Part shown: one piece after another, positions 1 to 7,755 of the stretch
Layout: each line of letters begins with the position of its first letter
Numbering within the stretch: the first letter of the stretch is position 1
The notes under the pieces: generated by a model
What the model was told of the DNA's origin: nothing
Database searches by the model: none
What the model saw: only the letters and a program-made list of their open reading frames with translations
NCBI GenBank assembly: GCA_964442655.1
Contig: CAYTZM010000006.1
Location: 1 to 64,000 of the forward strand
Reading direction: 5' to 3'
Source: GCA-002727615 sp964442655
Lineage (GTDB): Bacteria; Pseudomonadota; Alphaproteobacteria; TMED109
DNA length: 64,000 nt
Made by a program: the position numbers and the translations under genes

Positions 1-254
1 AGTTGCTGTCCATAAATATAAAAAAATTTGAGAGCACCGGCCTACACGTATACCTACACCCCCGGGTGGCCCTTGCACTGCCCCTAATTAACTTGCCACA
101 ATCCTGCCACAATATTGCCACACACAAGCTGTATTTTTTGTGCTATAATGGGTTTTTAACCAGGAATGAGGTAAGACCGATATTGATAGAAAAGTGAGGA
201 AAACCAAGGGTTATATGTGGATGGGTACGGATGTTCAACAGGGGGAAAAACCCC
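1..254. other. GC-richer segment, possible edge of an integrated element
   Basis: This stretch is visibly richer in G and C than anything nearby and holds no convincing gene. A 64-codon open frame at 3-197 has no ribosome site or recognisable domain, so I do not call it. Visible contents are a 7-base direct repeat CCTACAC at 41-47 and 53-59, a short CACCC/GGGTG dyad around 57-68, three phased TGCCACA repeats, and an extended -10-like TGCTATAAT at 141-149. It abuts a broken tRNA gene. Mobile-element flank is an inference; an assembly chimera is the alternative. Confidence 0.4.
94..122. repeat. Three helically phased TGCCACA repeats
   Basis: TGCCACA occurs at 94-100, 105-111 and 116-122, so each copy starts exactly 11 bp after the previous one, about one helical turn. 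The first two copies share the longer core TGCCACAAT. Such phased short repeats are typical of multimeric protein binding, for example integrase arm-type sites or iterons. The repeats lie about 135 bp from the tRNA-Met break, a plausible arm-to-core distance. Function is inferred. Confidence 0.55.
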
Positions 255-302
255 ACACATGGATTATGATTCCACTGCTCTAACCAGCTGAGCTACTCCG
301 CC
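255..302 (-). pseudogene. Truncated tRNA-Met (CAT), 5' half only
   Basis: Read on the minus strand from 302, the sequence has a tRNA acceptor 5' strand (GGCGGAG), a D arm (GCTC/GAGC with a GGTTA loop) and an anticodon arm with loop ATCATAA, anticodon CAT and T33. This is the layout of elongator tRNA-Met. After the anticodon stem (whose last pair is a G-T wobble) similarity ends. A GGGG-TTTTT-CCCC hairpin replaces the T arm, and no CTCCGCC follows to pair with the acceptor strand. The gene therefore appears broken, probably by integration or by an assembly join. Confidence 0.75.
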
Positions 303-417
303 AAAACAATCATCGACAATAAAAAGCGTCTCAGTAATATCTTAATATCCACTTTGTTACAACATTATATAACGAAAAGTTGTTTATAATAAAATATCTA
401 ACTAACCTTTATTAATT

Positions 418-576
418 TTATATTATTTTTTCATGATTTGTAACTGGAGAAAAATTTTCAAAGGAATAGGAGTAATCCTTACTTAGAGAGGGAGAACTAA
501 CAAATATATGTATAATAAATAATGTAAAAATTAACACAAACATTAAAGTTAAGCATATTCCATATATTGTTTTCAA
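418..576 (-). CDS. Small single-helix membrane protein, 52 aa
   Basis: A 52-codon frame starts with TTG at 576 and ends TAA at 418. It is preceded by a good ribosome site (GGAGAAAGG, about 8 bases upstream). Residues 2-27 form one hydrophobic helix (start KTIYGICLTLMF, through IIHIFV). The tail of about 25 residues is polar with aromatic residues (SKDYSYSFENF). It lies 43 bases downstream of another tiny membrane protein on the same strand, so the two may be co-transcribed. I do not recognise a family. The TTG start rests on the ribosome site alone. Confidence 0.5.
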   Translation of the reverse strand: MKTIYGICLTLMFVLIFTLFIIHIFVSSPSLSKDYSYSFENFSPVTNHEKII

Positions 577-619
577 CTAATATACCTTTCTCCAGTTACA
601 TTGGGGGAGCTGAATTAAA

Positions 620-769
620 TTAATCAGTTTTTTCTATTTGAGAAATTTCCTCACTAGAAAGAATATTCATATCTTCTTTATGACTTTCTGCACCATAAAA
701 ACCTAATATAAATAAACCTATTAACAATATTCCAGTCGCTATTAAACCCTTTAATTCTTTTTTTTCCAT
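620..769 (-). CDS. Small single-helix membrane protein, 49 aa
   Basis: ATG at 769 is preceded by GGAGAGACTT, a strong ribosome site, and the frame runs 49 codons to TAA at 620. The protein has a short basic N-terminus (MEKKELKG), one hydrophobic helix at about residues 9-25 (LIATGILLIGLFILGF), and an acidic tail of about 24 residues ending SQIEKTD. The basic-in layout predicts the tail outside the cytoplasm. It is first in an apparent two-gene unit with the 418-576 frame and is divergent from the secreted nuclease at 879. No family recognised. Confidence 0.6.
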   Translation of the reverse strand: MEKKELKGLIATGILLIGLFILGFYGAESHKEDMNILSSEEISQIEKTD

Positions 770-878
770 AAGTCTCTCCATTTATTATTAATTAATTTAA
801 TAGGTAAATATTTATAAAAAATAGAATAAATATGAATATTTTATGGAGTAAATTGTAATACTAAAATATAAACAATTT

Positions 879-1367
879 ATGAAATTTAAAACTCTATATA
901 CTTTTATAATTACACTGTTTGTAATTTCAACAATATCAAAAGTTTCTTCGGAAGAAATTAAGGGCTTCGCTAATATAATTGATGGAGACACAATAAAAAT
1001 TTCTAAAATTAAAATTAGATTATCCGGCATAGACGCACCTGAATTAAAACAATTTTGCATAAAAAAGGATACTAAGTGGCCATGTGGATTAGAATCTAAG
1101 AAAGCATTAATAGAATACACAAAAAATAATATTATAAGTTGTACTAGTAATAAAAAAGATCGATACAATAGACTCATTGCCAAATGCTATAAAGAAAAAC
1201 AAGATATACAAAAATGGTTAGTAAAAAATGGATGGGCCATAGCGTATAGAAAATATTCCTTAGAATATATAAATGATGAAAATTTTGCACAAAATAACAA
1301 TTTAGGAATATGGAAAGGTAAATTCATAAAACCTTATAAATGGAGAAAAATTAATAAAAATAAATAA
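879..1367 (+). CDS. Secreted thermonuclease-like (SNase) protein
   Basis: This 162-residue protein has an N-terminal signal peptide (hydrophobic residues 5-20, likely cleavage near SS-E at 24). A staphylococcal-nuclease (OB-fold) domain fills the rest. Family hallmarks are visible: DGDT at 35-38, R47 followed by LSGIDAPE to 55 (metal and catalytic Arg/Glu), and DRYNR at 94-98 with the second catalytic Arg. It should act outside the inner membrane as a calcium-dependent phosphodiesterase. Four cysteines (60, 69, 88, 103) suggest disulfides. Its stop sits 2 bases from the convergent permease gene's stop. No obvious ribosome site precedes the ATG, so the start is less certain than the family. 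Confidence 0.88.
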   Translation: MKFKTLYTFIITLFVISTISKVSSEEIKGFANIIDGDTIKISKIKIRLSGIDAPELKQFCIKKDTKWPCGLESKKALIEYTKNNIISCTSNKKDRYNRLIAKCYKEKQDIQKWLVKNGWAIAYRKYSLEYINDENFAQNNNLGIWKGKFIKPYKWRKINKNK

Positions 1368-1369
1368 CT

Positions 1370-2278
1370 TTATTGATCAACTGGCTGAGCTATTTTCTTA
1401 CTATCTCCTTTATTAGATAAAACCTTTTCTCTATATGCAATATATAATGTGCTTAAAAATATTATAGTAGCCCCGACCCAAACATTTAAACTTGGAATCT
1501 CATAAAAGAATATATAACCAATTCCAACAGCCCAAATTAATTTTAAAAAATCAAATGGCATTATTATACTCGTATCTCCTTCTCTTAATGCTTGCGCTAA
1601 CAACATCTGCGCACTAGTTCCAGAGATGCCTATTAATAATAAATACCATAAGTCATTTATAGTTGGAGCTTGCCAATGAAAATATGCTGCTACACCAGAT
1701 ATAGGAATCATTATTAATACCATATAACTCGTAATAGTAACACTGCTTTCTGTCCTACCTAATATTTTGATAATTATCAAAGAGATAGACCAAACAGATG
1801 CTGATAAAAGTATATATAAATGTCCAATTTTTATACTAGAATATACAGGATCTATGACTATGATAGCTCCTATAAACCCCATAATAATGGCTAATACTCT
1901 TTTAATACCTACTACTTCTTTTAAAAATATCACTGCTAAAATACTGGCAAACAATGGGGCAGTAAAGGCCAATGAAGATACCTCAGCAAGAGAAACTATA
2001 CTAAGAGAATAAAAAAATGAAAGCATAGCTATTACATTAAATAATGATCTAGCCACATGCAGTTTTAACTTTTGAGTTCTTAATATTTGAAAACCATATT
2101 TTATAAACCACGGTGCTATTACAAAGAGCCCAAAAAGATTTCTAAAAAAAGCAATTTCAAACGGATGAAGATTATTAGACATATACTTTATAGAAGCATG
2201 CATTATTGAGAATAAAATTGTAGCTAAAATCATTAAAGAGATGCCTCTAATAACCGAGCTTTCGTGTAATTGAAGCAT
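1370..2278 (-). CDS. DMT-superfamily permease (EamA domains)
   Basis: A 302-residue membrane protein with about ten hydrophobic helices arranged as two EamA repeats (roughly 12-142 and 152-285), the standard drug/metabolite transporter fold. Characteristic features include PFEIAFFRN in helix 2 and SLAEVSSLAFTAPLF in helices 3-4. The substrate cannot be told from sequence; relatives export amino acids, riboflavin or metabolites. It lies 27 bases downstream of mnmA and may be the last gene of the sulfur operon, although its function need not be linked. Confidence 0.85.
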   Translation of the reverse strand: MLQLHESSVIRGISLMILATILFSIMHASIKYMSNNLHPFEIAFFRNLFGLFVIAPWFIKYGFQILRTQKLKLHVARSLFNVIAMLSFFYSLSIVSLAEVSSLAFTAPLFASILAVIFLKEVVGIKRVLAIIMGFIGAIIVIDPVYSSIKIGHLYILLSASVWSISLIIIKILGRTESSVTITSYMVLIMIPISGVAAYFHWQAPTINDLWYLLLIGISGTSAQMLLAQALREGDTSIIMPFDFLKLIWAVGIGYIFFYEIPSLNVWVGATIIFLSTLYIAYREKVLSNKGDSKKIAQPVDQ

Positions 2279-2305
2279 TAAGCTATACTACGAATACAAT
2301 ATTAC

Positions 2306-3433
2306 TTATTTTACAGATAAATTTTCTGATATCCATCCTCCTCCCAAAACTTTGTCATTCTCATATATAACGCAAGCTTGACCTGGCGCTACTCTAAAAT
2401 TAGGTTCAAATAAGTTAATTTTAGCTCTATCTGAATCTAATAATGTTATTTTAGCTTTTTGTATTTCATATTCTGAACTTAATTGAACATCTGCAACTAC
2501 CGTATCTCCAATTAGTAATAAATCATCTCCCAACCAAAGAAACTCTGAAATATCAAAACTACTAATAGATAAATCTTCTTCTTTTCCGACATAAATTAAA
2601 TTATTTTTAGAATCTATTCTTACTACATATAAAGGACTTCCATCACCAGAAATAATTCCTAATCCTCGTCTTTGCCCTACTGTAAAGCCATCTATACCAT
2701 TATGGGATCCTAGTGTTTCACCATTTATAGATTTAATTTCACCTGATTTTGTTACATCTGGTCTTAATTTTTGAACTATTTGTCTATAACTCTTTTTAGC
2801 AGTTGATTGTACAAAACATATATCTTGAGATTCAGGCTTATCTGATATTGATAAACCAATTTTTTTAGCATATTCCCTAGTTAAACTCTTATTCATATAT
2901 CCAAGTGGAAAATTTAATTGTTTTAAAACATTTTTCGGAGTAGCAAATAAAAAATAACTTTGATCTTTAGACATATCCTTAGACCTATATAATGAAATAT
3001 TATTTTCATAAGATTTTATAACTGCATAATGACCAGTAACTAATGTCTCAGCTCCTAGATCTATAGACATACTCAATAAGTCTCTAAACTTCATTCTTTG
3101 ATTACACCTTATACAAGGAATTGGTGTCTTTCCGGAGGCATAACTGTCAGCAAAATCCTGAATTACATCATTTAAAAACTGTTTTTCATAATCTAAAACA
3201 TAATGAGGAATGCCTAGCTTATCAGATACTCTTTTAGCATCATAAATATCCTGTCCTGCGCAACAACTCTTAACACCTGATTTAATACTAGAACCAGAAT
3301 CATATAATTGCATAGTTAACCCTACTACATCATATCCTTTTTCTACCATAATAGCAGCTGCTACAGAGCTATCTACTCCGCCGGACATAGCTACTGCAAC
3401 CTTTTTATTTCTATTATTTTCAAGCTTTATCAC
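2306..3433 (-). CDS. mnmA: tRNA-specific 2-thiouridylase MnmA
   Basis: MnmA uses ATP and a persulfide relayed from a cysteine desulfurase to make 2-thiouridine at position 34 of tRNAs for Lys, Glu and Gln. The 375-residue protein has the PP-loop SGGVDSS at 17-23, the first catalytic cysteine in IPCIRCNQRMKF (C107/C110), and the second in SQDICFV near 207. A GTG start at 3433 lies inside the end of the upstream hydrolase gene (14-base overlap), so translation is probably coupled. Placement in one operon with two desulfurases and cysE gives it a local sulfur supply line. Confidence 0.95.
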   Translation of the reverse strand: MIKLENNRNKKVAVAMSGGVDSSVAAAIMVEKGYDVVGLTMQLYDSGSSIKSGVKSCCAGQDIYDAKRVSDKLGIPHYVLDYEKQFLNDVIQDFADSYASGKTPIPCIRCNQRMKFRDLLSMSIDLGAETLVTGHYAVIKSYENNISLYRSKDMSKDQSYFLFATPKNVLKQLNFPLGYMNKSLTREYAKKIGLSISDKPESQDICFVQSTAKKSYRQIVQKLRPDVTKSGEIKSINGETLGSHNGIDGFTVGQRRGLGIISGDGSPLYVVRIDSKNNLIYVGKEEDLSISSFDISEFLWLGDDLLLIGDTVVADVQLSSEYEIQKAKITLLDSDRAKINLFEPNFRVAPGQACVIYENDKVLGGGWISENLSVK

Positions 3434-4418
3434 TAGTTACATCACTATTTGAATTATTAAGTTCACCATTTTCTTCAAGTTCTTTTTTAGCAATTAAATG
3501 TTTTTCTCTCAAATCTACATAATTTGTAATTAAATCCTTACCATATTCCATTGCCCACTCAGGTAAAAAATGACCAGCATTATCAACTCCTGTTAGTTTA
3601 ATGATACCTGGAATCGAATCTAAAAAAGCGTTTAATGCTTCTTTTGGAAATAAAGGATCTCGCATACCAAAAATAGACAGCATAACGCCTTCAAACTCTT
3701 CTGCATACCATTCTAATGACTTTTGTGAGATCTCAGCACCTGGCTTATCAGGATGATCCGGGTATATTTTGGGCAGTGTCCTTAAAGCAATTTTACTTTC
3801 GTATGTTTCAAACGGAGCATGATAAGTATTACATTCTTTTAAATTTAAGATTTTATTAGTTCTTGCCATTATGGCTCTTACATTTAAATCAGGATTGTTC
3901 TCTATATATTTTCTCCAGTCTAAATAACTGTCAGAAACTAACTGATTTCCTGTCGCAAGTGTAGTATTATGAATTATTATTCCATCTATTCTTTCATGGA
4001 TTTCCATTGGAATAGTTAATCCAAGAAAACCTCCCCATTCATGTAATACTAAAACTACATTTTTTAAGTCAAGTTTTTCTATAGCACAAATAATTGATTC
4101 ACGCATAGAATCAAATGAATAAGCGTCCTCATCCAAGGGTTTATCAGATCTGCCAAATCCTATCATATCTAAAGCTACTGCTCTATAATTAGCACCAATA
4201 ACCTCTTTTATAAAATGTCTCCATAGATAAGACCAAGTTGGAGAACCATGTAGCATTACAAAAGTAAGATCTGCTTGCTTGTCCCCTTCATCAATATATG
4301 CCATTCTTAAGCCCGCATAATCCTTAAAGCCCTTAACATCATCAATAAATTTTGCTTCGTAAGAAAAATCCTTTAAATTAGCAAAACTTTCATCCTTAGA
4401 TCTATAATATTTTTTCAT
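3420..4418 (-). CDS. DhlA-like alpha/beta hydrolase with Glu at the nucleophile position
   Basis: This 332-residue protein follows haloalkane dehalogenase subfamily I (DhlA) along its length: LHGSPTWSYLWRHFI at 56-70, GFGRSDKPLDE at 87-97, LHEWGGFLGL from 125, FGMRDPLFP with the catalytic acid, and AGHFLPEW with the catalytic His. In DhlA the nucleophile is Asp in QDWGG; here codon 127 is GAA, giving HEWGG, and the oxyanion-region HGEP is HGSP. Trp128 is kept. It may be a different hydrolase or a non-hydrolytic relative. GAGG lies 9 bases before the ATG. It sits inside the sulfur operon between fdx and mnmA. The fold is secure; the activity is not. Confidence 0.8.
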   Translation of the reverse strand: MKKYYRSKDESFANLKDFSYEAKFIDDVKGFKDYAGLRMAYIDEGDKQADLTFVMLHGSPTWSYLWRHFIKEVIGANYRAVALDMIGFGRSDKPLDEDAYSFDSMRESIICAIEKLDLKNVVLVLHEWGGFLGLTIPMEIHERIDGIIIHNTTLATGNQLVSDSYLDWRKYIENNPDLNVRAIMARTNKILNLKECNTYHAPFETYESKIALRTLPKIYPDHPDKPGAEISQKSLEWYAEEFEGVMLSIFGMRDPLFPKEALNAFLDSIPGIIKLTGVDNAGHFLPEWAMEYGKDLITNYVDLREKHLIAKKELEENGELNNSNSDVTSDKA

Positions 4419-4429
4419 TAATTTTTACC

Positions 4430-4774
4430 TCAATAATTTTTATCTTTTAAACGAATATCACTCTGATTATTTGGTAAACTAACAACTAATCCATCTAAAT
4501 CATCAGTTAAAACAATCTGGCAACCAAGTCTAGAAGTTAAAGTTAATCCAAATGTTAAATCTAACATATCTTCTTCATCCCAACTTGCTTTTTTTAATTT
4601 ACCATACCATGAAGGTTCTATGACTATATGACAAGTTGAACATGCCATTGATCCCTCGCAAGCTCCCTCCAAAGATATATCATTTTGATGTGCTATCTCC
4701 AAAATAGTTAAATTTTTTTCAGTAACGTTTACAAGCTTCTCACCATTTTTAGTCTTAAAAATAATTCTAGGCAT
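4430..4774 (-). CDS. fdx: [2Fe-2S] ferredoxin, adrenodoxin/Isc type
   Basis: A 114-residue vertebrate-type [2Fe-2S] ferredoxin. Cluster ligands are C39, C45 and C48 (CEGSMACSTC, the C-x5-C-x2-C pattern) and C85 in SRLGCQIV. An acidic partner-binding helix, DEEDMLDL, lies at 66-73. Proteins of this type supply electrons for iron-sulfur cluster assembly. The gene starts 5 bases after the upstream desulfurase stops. No iscU, iscA or hscAB accompanies it here, so scaffold proteins must be encoded elsewhere. Confidence 0.92.
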   Translation of the reverse strand: MPRIIFKTKNGEKLVNVTEKNLTILEIAHQNDISLEGACEGSMACSTCHIVIEPSWYGKLKKASWDEEDMLDLTFGLTLTSRLGCQIVLTDDLDGLVVSLPNNQSDIRLKDKNY

Positions 4775-4779
4775 TTTAG

Positions 4780-5937
4780 TTATAATAATTCCTGAATTTT
4801 TTTGTAAATAATTTTAGAAGCCTCTTTAACTTCTAATTCATTAATATATCTTCCTACAGAAATTCTAAATGAACTCATGGATTCTTCATCAGTTAAACCA
4901 ATAGCTTTTAATACATAAGAAGGTTCTATTCCACCAGTAGAACATGCTGAACCAGTTGAAAAAGCAACGTCATCTCCGAGAAAATCGACTAAATCAGAAG
5001 CGTTAATTCCCAAGACAGTAAAATTTAAATTATTATTTAACCTATTGGTACTATTTAAATCAGGCCCATTTAATTTAATTTCTTTTATATAACTTTTTAA
5101 ATTCTCACAAAATAAATTCCTCATATTTAAGTTGTGATTATTGTTTAAATCCATATTTTTATCACTTAAATATAACGCTTCACCTAAGCCTACTATTAAA
5201 GGTGTAGCAAGTGTGCCTGACCTTAATAGTCTTTCTTGACCACCACCATCTATTTGGGAAGTTAATCTTATTCTAGGTTTTCTTCTAACATATAAAGCTC
5301 CTATGCCTTTTGGTCCATATACCTTATGACCAGATATACTTAGTAAATCTATACCAAGCTCTTCTACATTAACTATCATGTTTCCCATAGCTTGAGCAGC
5401 ATCCGTATGAAGCCATACGTTATGTTTTTTACAAAGATTAGAAATACTTTTTAATGGCTGTATCACTCCTATTTCATTATTTGCAAGCATAATTGAAACT
5501 AAAGCGACATTATCATCAATACTATCCTCTAATTGACCTAAATCAATTATACCTTCCTTATTTACATCAATATATATAACTTCAGCTCCAGATAATTTTG
5601 AGGCATTAGCTGCTTCTATTACGCATTTATGTTCTATTTTACTTATTAATATTTTATTACGACCATGATGTTTACTTCTATAAGCATACGCTCCTTTTAT
5701 TGCTAAATTATTAGATTCCGTTGCTCCAGAAGTAAATATTAATTCTTGTGCATTACCTCTAATTATTTTTGATATAGTTTCTCTATTCTCCTCTATTGCT
5801 TCTTTAGCTTTTTTACCAAAGATATGATTAATAGAATGAGGATTTCCATAAAAATCAGAAAAATACGGTAGCATTTTATCTATAACACTACTATCTGTAG
5901 GAGTACTTGATTGATAATCTAAATATATAGGTTTCAT
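4780..5937 (-). CDS. Cysteine desulfurase, IscS/NifS family (second copy)
   Basis: A PLP enzyme of 385 residues that removes sulfur from cysteine to form an enzyme persulfide and alanine. The N-terminal YLDYQSSTPTD motif, the TSGATESNN PLP-phosphate loop, the HTDAAQA segment, the Schiff-base lysine in SGHKVYGPKG (about 205) and the persulfide cysteine in STGSACSTGG (about 327) are all present. Its start overlaps the stop of the other desulfurase gene by 4 bases. I infer that this copy serves ferredoxin-linked cluster assembly because it directly precedes fdx, but the two copies cannot be assigned distinct jobs from sequence. Confidence 0.93.
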   Translation of the reverse strand: MKPIYLDYQSSTPTDSSVIDKMLPYFSDFYGNPHSINHIFGKKAKEAIEENRETISKIIRGNAQELIFTSGATESNNLAIKGAYAYRSKHHGRNKILISKIEHKCVIEAANASKLSGAEVIYIDVNKEGIIDLGQLEDSIDDNVALVSIMLANNEIGVIQPLKSISNLCKKHNVWLHTDAAQAMGNMIVNVEELGIDLLSISGHKVYGPKGIGALYVRRKPRIRLTSQIDGGGQERLLRSGTLATPLIVGLGEALYLSDKNMDLNNNHNLNMRNLFCENLKSYIKEIKLNGPDLNSTNRLNNNLNFTVLGINASDLVDFLGDDVAFSTGSACSTGGIEPSYVLKAIGLTDEESMSSFRISVGRYINELEVKEASKIIYKKIQELL

Positions 5938-7052
5938 ACTTTATTTTTTTCTCTATCCATTAGTCTAAATATAATATTCTGCAAAGTTTCTACAAATTGA
6001 TCAATATCCTTTTTTAAAATAGGCTCACACAAACTTATTCTTATAGCCCCTTGTACTGTATTTCTATCTAATCCCATAGCCATTAATACATGACTATCAG
6101 TAACTTTTCCTGATGAACAAGCAGATCCAGAGCTTACTTCATATCCTTCTAAATCTAAAGATATTACTAACTTTTTTGCTGATAATCCTTTAAATGATAA
6201 TAAAGAGGTATTAGAAACTCTAGGTGAGTTCTCTCCTATTATTTCAACACCTTTTATATTATTTTTAATAGACTGTTCTAATAAATCTCTGGAAAACTCT
6301 ATCTCATTAAATTTTACATCTTTAATTAACTCAGCAGCCTTACCAAAACCTGCTATTTGGGCCACTGCTTCAGTTCCTGCTCTTAAGCCCTTCTCCTGCC
6401 CTCCTCCTTTAATTAGTGGAATAAGTTTATTTTTAATACGATCACTATAAAGTAAACATCCAGCTCCCTTTGGACCTCCTATTTTATGTGAAGAAATTGT
6501 AAGTAAATCTATTTCTAAATTACTCATATTTATAGGAATTCTTCCAAAAGCCTGTACCGCATCTACATGTAATAAAGCACTATATTTTTTACAAATTCTT
6601 GAAACTTCTTTTAAAGGTTGAATTATACCAGTCTCATTATTTACTGCCATTACTGAAACTAATTTATCGACATCTTTTTGTTTCTGTAAAATTTTTTCTA
6701 AATCTTCTAAACAAATTATTCCATTTTCTAATACTTTTATTAAATCAGCACCTTTTGATTGATTTAAAACTGAGGGATGTTCTATGGAAGATATTATAAC
6801 TGAAGGTTTATGAGATAACTTAAAAGCTAAGGCATTAGCTTCTGTAGCTCCTGATGTAAAAATTATATTTTGACTGCTATTATCTAATATGATTCCTATT
6901 TTTTCTCTGGCATCTTCTAAAAAAGCCCTAACCTTTCTACCTGAAGTATGAATTGATGAAGGATTACCAATATATTTATAAACTTCTATCATTAATTCTA
7001 ATGCATTGTTATTTATGGGAGCAGAAGCATTATAATCCATATAAAATCGCAT
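5934..7052 (-). CDS. Cysteine desulfurase, NifS/IscS family (first copy)
   Basis: A second complete desulfurase of 372 residues, divergent from its neighbour yet with the same machinery: YMDYNASAPIN at the start, TSGATEANA, HVDAVQA, the PLP lysine in SSHKIGGPKG (about 197), and the mobile-loop cysteine in SSGSACSSGK (about 320). Two tandem intact genes suggest divided sulfur delivery, for example one to tRNA thiolation (mnmA is in the operon) and one to clusters. It follows cysE by 23 bases and overlaps the next gene by 4. Neither copy looks degraded. Confidence 0.93.
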   Translation of the reverse strand: MRFYMDYNASAPINNNALELMIEVYKYIGNPSSIHTSGRKVRAFLEDAREKIGIILDNSSQNIIFTSGATEANALAFKLSHKPSVIISSIEHPSVLNQSKGADLIKVLENGIICLEDLEKILQKQKDVDKLVSVMAVNNETGIIQPLKEVSRICKKYSALLHVDAVQAFGRIPINMSNLEIDLLTISSHKIGGPKGAGCLLYSDRIKNKLIPLIKGGGQEKGLRAGTEAVAQIAGFGKAAELIKDVKFNEIEFSRDLLEQSIKNNIKGVEIIGENSPRVSNTSLLSFKGLSAKKLVISLDLEGYEVSSGSACSSGKVTDSHVLMAMGLDRNTVQGAIRISLCEPILKKDIDQFVETLQNIIFRLMDREKNKV

Positions 7053-7075
7053 AATTGTGACTCATTCAATATTTA

Positions 7076-7588
7076 TTATTTAGAAAATTGCTTCGCTGGT
7101 ATTCCAACCATAGTCGCATTTTCAGGTACATCTGATAATACTACTGCATTAGAACCTATTTTAGAACCACTTCCTATAGATATAGGTCCTAATAATTTAG
7201 CCCCTGCACCTATTATAACATTATCTCCAATTGTTGGGTGCCTTTTACCTTTTTTAGTAGATGTGCTACCTAAAGTAACCCCATGATAAATAAATACATC
7301 ATTACCTACCTCCGATGTTTCTCCAATTACTACTCCCATACCATGATCTATAAAAAATCTTTTTCCTATAATAGCTGCTGGATGTATTTCAATTCCTGTT
7401 ATAATTCTTGATATATGCGATAAAAATCTTGCTATTAAATACAACTTAATTTTCCATAAAAAGTGAGATATTCTATGAAAAAAAAGTGCGTGAAGACCAG
7501 GATAACATAATATGATTTCAATAGCAGATCTCGAAGCTGGATCTCTATTCTTCATAGAAATAATTTGATCTTTTATTGATTTTAGCAT
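7076..7588 (-). CDS. cysE: Serine O-acetyltransferase, short CysE
   Basis: Acetylates serine with acetyl-CoA, the first step to cysteine. At 170 residues it is the short bacterial form: a brief helical N-terminus (DPASRSAIEIILCYPG), then a left-handed beta helix of hexapeptide repeats from about 70 to 160. The catalytic region IDHGMGVVIGET is present, and the C-terminus is VGIPAKQF. AGGAG lies about 10 bases before the ATG. It heads the sulfur operon, so precursor supply (CysE), sulfur extraction (two desulfurases) and use (fdx, mnmA) appear co-expressed. The 167-base gap upstream should hold divergent promoters. Confidence 0.93.
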   Translation of the reverse strand: MLKSIKDQIISMKNRDPASRSAIEIILCYPGLHALFFHRISHFLWKIKLYLIARFLSHISRIITGIEIHPAAIIGKRFFIDHGMGVVIGETSEVGNDVFIYHGVTLGSTSTKKGKRHPTIGDNVIIGAGAKLLGPISIGSGSKIGSNAVVLSDVPENATMVGIPAKQFSK

Positions 7589-7755
7589 TTATCATTAAAC
7601 TCCTATTGAAATAAAAATAATTTTTTATTATAAACATAATCTTAGTTATAAACTTTATATTATATAATTAATTATTATTGTTTATATACTCTTTACAAAA
7701 ATTTACATATAAATATGTAAAAAATATACTATAAACTATTTGAAAGACTTATTAT

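Noticed and set aside
3..197. 64-codon frame at the left end
   Set aside because: No ribosome site, no recognisable domain, and it crosses phased repeats and a promoter-like box.
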